Assembly: GCA_964351195.1 (NCBI GenBank)
Contig: CAYGNI010000070.1
Span: 1 to 10,331, forward strand
Length of the DNA stretch: 10,331 bases
Direction of reading: 5' to 3'
DNA from: TMED27 sp964351195
GTDB taxonomy: Bacteria; Pseudomonadota; Alphaproteobacteria; Micavibrionales; Micavibrionaceae
Shown: one piece after another, positions 6,405 through 10,331 of the stretch
Position numbering within the stretch: the stretch's first letter is position 1
Layout: each line of letters opens with the position of its first letter
Program-made: the position numbers and the translations under genes
Notes under the pieces: generated by a model
Told to the model about the DNA's origin: nothing
The model's input: only the letters and a program-made list of their open reading frames with translations
Databases searched by the model: none

Positions 6405-7049
6405 GTGATCAGGGTCCTGTGTTTTCTTGTAGCGTTATTTTTTTCAATTCAGTCTATGCCTGCTTTGGCGCAGCCTTTCCCCCCATTGAGCGGCCGCGTT
6501 GTTGATCAAGCATATATTTTGGATGCTGACGTTGTTCGTGAGCTGACGCGGCTTTCCAGCAATCTTGAGTCTACTACAACGGATCAGCTTGTGATTGTTA
6601 CGGTGCCGTCTCTTTCCGGTATGTCGATAGAGAATTATGCACAGGACTTGGGAAATCACTGGCAAATCGGCCAAGAGGGCAAGAATAATGGCGTGATTTT
6701 TCTCATTGCGCCAAATCAACGTGAATTACGGATTGAAACGGGAGAAGGTGTACAATCGCGGCTTACAAACGGCATTGCGGCGGATATCGTTGATGAAATG
6801 ATTATCCCGTATTTTAAGCGCGGCGAGATGTCGCAAGGGATCGTTCCGGGAACGCAGCATATTGTTGATATTCTAAAGGGTGATGTCGTTATGAAAGAAA
6901 AATCCTTGATCGAAAAGGCCGGCGAATGGTTGCTTGTCATTATTTTGCTGCCTTTTGTTATTATCGCGCGACTTCTGGGGTTTGGCGGTAAATTCAAAGG
7001 CAGAGGTGGATCCTTTAAGGGCGGCGGTGGCGCTTCAGGAAAGTGGTAG
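6405..7049 (+). CDS. TPM-domain (YgcG-type) secreted, membrane-anchored protein
   Basis: The 214-residue product has a signal peptide (MIRVLCFLVALFFS..., cleavage likely after ALA at about residue 22). A TPM fold follows, with GRVVDQAYILD at 30-40, QLVIVTVPSL at 61-70 and GKNNGVIFLIAP at 92-103, then RELRIETGEG at 106-115. A single membrane helix is near 175-192. The tail is Gly/Lys-rich and ends GGGGASGKW. This is the YgcG-like layout: a periplasmic domain, an anchor and a glycine-rich tail. TPM proteins have been linked to phosphatase activity and photosystem II repair in plants, but their bacterial role is poorly defined, so no reaction is claimed. The start is GTG at 6405, 5 nt after the parB stop with no strong Shine-Dalgarno, suggesting translational coupling. 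The gene converges on holA with 2 nt between the stops. Confidence 0.85.
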   Translation: MIRVLCFLVALFFSIQSMPALAQPFPPLSGRVVDQAYILDADVVRELTRLSSNLESTTTDQLVIVTVPSLSGMSIENYAQDLGNHWQIGQEGKNNGVIFLIAPNQRELRIETGEGVQSRLTNGIAADIVDEMIIPYFKRGEMSQGIVPGTQHIVDILKGDVVMKEKSLIEKAGEWLLVIILLPFVIIARLLGFGGKFKGRGGSFKGGGGASGKW

Positions 7050-7051
7050 CT

Positions 7052-8092
7052 CTAAGCCGCCTTCTGTGCGGCGGCTTTGTTGGCGCTGATGGAAAGGATG
7101 GCCTGAGCACAGAGTGTTTCCACGGGCGCGCCCGTTTGTTTGCATTGCGCCTCGAGGTCATTCAGGCGTTCCAGCGCAGTTTCCAGCCCGCCTATTGACC
7201 ATCTTTGTAATTGTCCTTTGAATGCTGCTTCCTGTTTAAAGAAAATCGGGGGTTGCAGCATTTTGAGGGCGCGCGCAGGGTCTTCGCCGCTTTTGATACG
7301 GCATTTGGTCAAATGCAGGCGGCGGAAATGGTTTTGCAGGGATCTTAAGATCACCATGAATACGACGCCTTCTTGTTGGAGCTGTGCCAAAGAGCGCATG
7401 GCTTTTTCGGGGATATGTCCGGCAACGGCGTAGGTCAAATCGTCTAGTGCTGTGGCGCCCGATTCGCCGCAGGCTGCTTTGGCGTCAATGAGTGTGATGG
7501 GCGTAGGGTCACTTTGGCCTTTGTAAATGGCGAGTTTTTCAAGTTCGCTGCGGGCTTTTTGACGATTTCCGGAGATATTGGCGGCCAGCCAGGCAACGGC
7601 ATCCGGTTCTATGGCGATAGACTCTGCTTGCAATGTTTCACGGATCAAACGGCCGATATCGCGCTCATCTTCGACATAGCAGGGCAGGGCGGCGGCGTTT
7701 TTTGCCGATTCGCATAACTTGCGCAGCGAGGATCGTGGACCAAGCTCTCCGGCTTCCAAAATAATAACGGCGTTGTCGTTGGGGTTTTCGAGGTATTCTT
7801 TGATCATCACGCTCAGCTTGTCGGCAGCGTCTTCCACGCGGATCAGGCGGCGTCCGCCCATCATAGAGATGGCACTGGCTTCATCGTTTAGTCTGGCGGC
7901 ATCGTCGTTTAAAATATCTGTCGACAGCGTGACGGCGTTGAACGGGTCGTTGATGTCGGCGACGACGCTTTGGCCGATGGTTTTGGCGCGTTCCTTCATC
8001 AGGCCCGAATCAGGGCCGTAAATCAGGATGACTCTGGCCTCGGGGTCTGGGTTCTTTACGAACGGTTCAATGTCACGGAACGCAAGCTTCAT
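7052..8092 (-). CDS. holA: DNA polymerase III delta subunit HolA
   Basis: The delta subunit opens the sliding clamp within the clamp loader of the replicative polymerase. The 346-residue product matches the usual length of about 340. It has an AAA+-like N-terminal region starting VILIYGPDSGLMKERA (residues 21-36) without a functional P-loop, as is normal for delta. Next comes the central VEDAADKL segment, then SIAIEPDAVAWLAANISGN in the lid domain. The C-terminal collar helices include AVAGHIPEKAMRSL and a repeated LE/LN-rich end. It lies 9 nt after the upstream ligase-like gene, without a strong ribosome site of its own, so it is probably coupled to that gene. Its last codons (A-A-A-Q-K-A-A) form one arm of a hairpin shared with the converging gene. 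Confidence 0.93.
   Translation of the reverse strand: MKLAFRDIEPFVKNPDPEARVILIYGPDSGLMKERAKTIGQSVVADINDPFNAVTLSTDILNDDAARLNDEASAISMMGGRRLIRVEDAADKLSVMIKEYLENPNDNAVIILEAGELGPRSSLRKLCESAKNAAALPCYVEDERDIGRLIRETLQAESIAIEPDAVAWLAANISGNRQKARSELEKLAIYKGQSDPTPITLIDAKAACGESGATALDDLTYAVAGHIPEKAMRSLAQLQQEGVVFMVILRSLQNHFRRLHLTKCRIKSGEDPARALKMLQPPIFFKQEAAFKGQLQRWSIGGLETALERLNDLEAQCKQTGAPVETLCAQAILSISANKAAAQKAA
7054..7078 (+). terminator. Hairpin at the convergent junction, probable terminator
   Basis: AAGCCGCC (7054-7061) pairs perfectly with GGCGGCTT (7070-7077) around an 8-nt loop, and the stem ends in a short T stretch (7076-7078, then GTT). It starts 5 nt after the TPM gene stop and would end parAB-TPM transcription. 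It lies inside the last codons of holA on the other strand. The short T-run makes it moderate in strength. On the minus strand the same hairpin is not followed by a good T-run. Confidence 0.6.
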
Positions 8093-8101
8093 GATGATAG
8101 C

Positions 8102-9556
8102 TTACGAGGATTCGCCTGCGCAGCCCAAATGGATTGATGGATTTCGGGCAATTTCCTTTTGGAATAAAAGATGAGCGCAGGTGTTAGAATCTTCGAAAAT
8201 TGCGGGATCGTAGCTGCGCTGGAAGTCGATGGCCTTATCCAGCGTGTCGCATAAGATGCGGTTGATTTTAGCGTCTGTGCATCCGCTGCGGGCGATGGAA
8301 AGGATGGGTGTCAGTGCGGTTTCGAGGTTGGTTGCAAGATAGGCTTCTTCGAGCAAATCAGCGAATTTCTTGGTGAAATCGATCATATGCCGCGTGCCGT
8401 AAGGGATGTTCAGGAATGCGTTGTCGTGTTCACGCGCATCTTTATAGGCTTGCATCAGATGCGCTCTGGTGGTGTTGGGATCTGCGGGGTCAAAGCCGAA
8501 GGACTTTAAGAGCCTGTCGGTTTTTTCCGCGAAAAGCGGATTAAAGGCTAATCCAGCGATGATGAGCAGGGCGCTTTGGTGTTGGTGGATGCCCACACCA
8601 ATCATACGCGCTTCGTAGCGGTGATTGACGACTTCGTCCTTTTTATTTCTCAGTGCGGCGATTTTGACATCGGGCCATAAAATGCTTTCGGAGAAGAAGT
8701 AATTTGTGGCGGTGTTCAGGCCTTTTGCTTTGAGGGTATTAAAGCTTTCCCATTTGCCGGAGGGCAGGCGGATGAGTTTTCCGTCTTCGTCGTAATATAC
8801 GAAGAGCGGGTTGTTCATGACATTGGCGATATGCGATTGCAAATATTCATCACCGTTTTTGGCGGCGAAAACATAGTCGGGGCAGCCCCCGCGTGTGCCA
8901 AGACTGGCGCGGTGACGCATGCCTGCGTGGCCCGAGAATTTTACGCCCTCATCAAAACCTGAGCCATTATCGGTGAGCATGAAGATGACAGGGGCGAGGT
9001 AATATAGCCGGCGTATGTTTTCCAGCATGTGATCGGGGTCGTGGTAGCTCACAGAAACCTGATCGGATTTGCAGACGGAGAAATAGGCGGCGACGGCCTC
9101 CATATCTTTGCGCGGCGGAGCGAAGAAAGCCTGATAGCGTTCCACGGGGACAATGTTTTGCAAAAGCTCTTTGGCTGTGACATTGGGCAGATCTTGGAAG
9201 TATGAGCGCTTGAGACCTATATCGGCGGCTTTTTGGGACAAGCAAGCGATTTTGGCGTTGGAATCATCGATGATGTCTTTGAGGGAGTCCGGCTTGCCGG
9301 GGTCGCTCCCGATTTCAAGCATCTCTGATGTGGGTTCATTGCGGGCGAAATCTCCGCCGCATTGGCAGTTCGTTGCATTCTTGACGACCTTGTTTTGTGG
9401 GACCGTCATGGGCTTAAGATCGGGCGTGGCCGGATCGAAATAGGCAAGCTCGACCTCTATGCCTGTCATGGCGCGCTCGCTCGCCCCTTGATAGGTGTGC
9501 AAGACGTCATCGGCTGACTCGATTTTACGCAGATCCTTGGCGTTAACGTCCGACAT
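8102..9556 (-). CDS. Divergent glutamate-cysteine ligase-like protein (GCS2 superfamily)
   Basis: The 484-residue product resembles the carboxylate-amine ligase fold of the GCS2 family (glutamate-cysteine ligase, first step of glutathione synthesis, ATP-dependent, cytoplasmic). The pattern seen is GIEVEL at residues 32-37 (the E-x-E type metal/ATP motif), NEPTSEMLEI at 73-82, and a strand QVSVSYHDPDHMLENIRRL at 166-184. A hydrophobic helix to LTDNG (about 185-198), a LFVYYDEDGK strand at 251-260, and YEARMIGVG at 314-322 complete it. The order of these elements mirrors plant/alphaproteobacterial-type GshA proteins, but identity looks low, so a different substrate is possible. No membrane or signal sequence is seen. 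A strong ribosome site, AGAAGGA at 9563-9569, lies 6 nt before the ATG. The gene sits 40 nt after lptE and 9 nt before holA, in the same direction. Family assignment is from pattern recognition only. Confidence 0.6.
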   Translation of the reverse strand: MSDVNAKDLRKIESADDVLHTYQGASERAMTGIEVELAYFDPATPDLKPMTVPQNKVVKNATNCQCGGDFARNEPTSEMLEIGSDPGKPDSLKDIIDDSNAKIACLSQKAADIGLKRSYFQDLPNVTAKELLQNIVPVERYQAFFAPPRKDMEAVAAYFSVCKSDQVSVSYHDPDHMLENIRRLYYLAPVIFMLTDNGSGFDEGVKFSGHAGMRHRASLGTRGGCPDYVFAAKNGDEYLQSHIANVMNNPLFVYYDEDGKLIRLPSGKWESFNTLKAKGLNTATNYFFSESILWPDVKIAALRNKKDEVVNHRYEARMIGVGIHQHQSALLIIAGLAFNPLFAEKTDRLLKSFGFDPADPNTTRAHLMQAYKDAREHDNAFLNIPYGTRHMIDFTKKFADLLEEAYLATNLETALTPILSIARSGCTDAKINRILCDTLDKAIDFQRSYDPAIFEDSNTCAHLLFQKEIARNPSIHLGCAGESS

Positions 9557-9596
9557 CGCTATTCCTTCTTAATGCTCAGATAGCTAAAATAGGTCA

Positions 9597-10145
9597 TCAT
9601 CGTGCGTTTGGCAAACGGAGGGGAAGGTCCTCAGGTTCCTCTGGTGGAGGCGGGTTTTTGAAGTAGAGCGCAAGTTGCAGCTCTATTTGGCGGGCCAGGT
9701 CTTCAAGCACGTTTTCACGCGTTGTTTGCTCGGATACGCGGTTGGCGAATTCACTGCCTAAAACGTTATAGCTGGCGGTGGATTGTAATTTACGCACTAA
9801 GACTGGTTTGCCGGCGCTTTTGTCTATGAGCTGCAAAGATGTTGCAAGTTTGAGCTGCGCTCTTGTTGTGTTTGAGTCGATTGTGATATCGAGCTCTCTT
9901 TTGGTTTCTCTGATTGGCGCTATTTGTAGTATGTATTGCGTGTTTTCCGGGCGGCCAGAGCGATAGAAACGATCCATTAACTCGTTGCGTAAGAATTGTC
10001 CTTCGCGATTGGGAATATTGGCGATATCGATTTGTCCGAACTTTGTTTCTGCGCCCACAGGGGTGTATTTGTTCACGCCATAGACGGGATGAAATCCGCA
10101 GGCGGTGAGCAGTAGGGCGATGGATATAAAAATAAAGTTCTTCAT
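9597..10145 (-). CDS. lptE: LPS-assembly lipoprotein LptE
   Basis: LptE is the outer-membrane lipoprotein that plugs the LptD barrel and helps deliver lipopolysaccharide to the cell surface. The 182-residue product starts with a lipoprotein signal, MKNFIFISIALLLTAC, with lipidated Cys16. It is followed at once by GFHPVYG (17-23), the hallmark of alphaproteobacterial LptE. The middle carries alternating strands (ILQIAPIRETKRELDI, ATSLQLIDKS). The C-terminus is rich in Pro and Glu (PPPPEEPEDLP), as is common in this group. The start overlaps the stop of an upstream reading frame in the form ATGA, suggesting translational coupling. The ribosome site is weak (GGAAAA about 5 nt upstream). Confidence 0.92.
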   Translation of the reverse strand: MKNFIFISIALLLTACGFHPVYGVNKYTPVGAETKFGQIDIANIPNREGQFLRNELMDRFYRSGRPENTQYILQIAPIRETKRELDITIDSNTTRAQLKLATSLQLIDKSAGKPVLVRKLQSTASYNVLGSEFANRVSEQTTRENVLEDLARQIELQLALYFKNPPPPEEPEDLPLRLPNAR

Positions 10146-10330
10146 GCTTTTCCAGTTATACGCTTATGCATCACAATCATATAAAGGAATACGAAAAAAT
10201 ACAGATATAATTCTTCAATTTCGCTGGCGCGCTGGAAGATCTTTTCATCAAAAAGCATGCGGCTGAATTTGTGAGAGAATTTTGCTGTGGTGTAGATCAC
10301 TGCGATCACTATCAAAAAATTGGGTGGGTA
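10142..10330 (-). CDS. 3' end of an unrecognised probable membrane protein, cut by the window
   Basis: A frame open to the window edge encodes 62 residues and ends in TGA, overlapping the lptE ATG by 4 nt (ATGA). Two hydrophobic segments are visible: N-F-L-I-V-I-A-V-I-Y near residues 4-13 and LYLYFFVFLYMIVM near 41-54, each followed by positively charged residues. Between them is a charged stretch, DEKIFQRASEIEELY. I do not recognise the family. It does not look like the leucyl-tRNA synthetase C-terminus that often lies upstream of lptE. The overlap and the membrane-like pattern support a real gene, but a short chance frame is not excluded. Confidence 0.5.
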   Translation of the reverse strand, partial: YPPNFLIVIAVIYTTAKFSHKFSRMLFDEKIFQRASEIEELYLYFFVFLYMIVMHKRITGKA

Positions 10331-10331
10331 G

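Noticed and set aside
7634..7649. Left half of parS (TGTTTCAC) inside holA
   Set aside because: The right arm is not conserved (11 of 16 overall).

Overview
The window is a slice of an alphaproteobacterial chromosome, probably close to the replication origin. The evidence is the gene order mnmE - mnmG - rsmG - parA - parB on the plus strand, facing holA and lptE on the minus strand, together with clustered parS centromere sites. This arrangement and the LptE N-terminus are familiar from Alphaproteobacteria. The genus cannot be fixed from the sequence. A member of a Rhodospirillales- or Micavibrio-like lineage is a guess from gene order only.

Layout. Positions 2-1285 carry the 3' part of mnmE (tRNA wobble-uridine GTPase), whose start lies left of the window. 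Positions 1286-1897 interrupt the mnmE/mnmG neighbourhood. They hold a pair of hairpins that look like a dispersed repeat, then an unrecognised 131-residue gene on the opposite strand, then an AT-rich divergent spacer. mnmG (1898-3829) and rsmG (3819-4445) overlap and end at a clear rho-independent terminator. parA (start best placed at 4564) and parB follow as a separate unit. A secreted, membrane-anchored TPM-domain protein sits 5 nt behind parB. It converges on a minus-strand set, read right to left: an unrecognised membrane-protein 3' end, lptE, a divergent glutamate-cysteine-ligase-like gene, and holA.

Function. MnmE and MnmG together modify the tRNA wobble uridine, and RsmG methylates 16S rRNA. 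ParA and ParB segregate the origin by loading on parS. HolA is the delta subunit of the polymerase III clamp loader, and LptE is the outer-membrane LPS-assembly lipoprotein. No mobile element, CRISPR array, tRNA or rRNA was found.

The most striking signal is not a gene. Four near-consensus parS sites are buried inside the mnmE, mnmG and rsmG coding sequences, all on one side of parAB and all read in the frame V/D-S-R-E-T/S. Two of the four carry a substitution at the symmetry-equivalent position of the palindrome, and each creates a GANTC (CcrM-type) methylation site inside parS. The short rsmG-parA spacer adds three GANTC sites and a consensus DnaA box in the terminator loop. This could point to methylation- or DnaA-linked control of the par region, which is inference.
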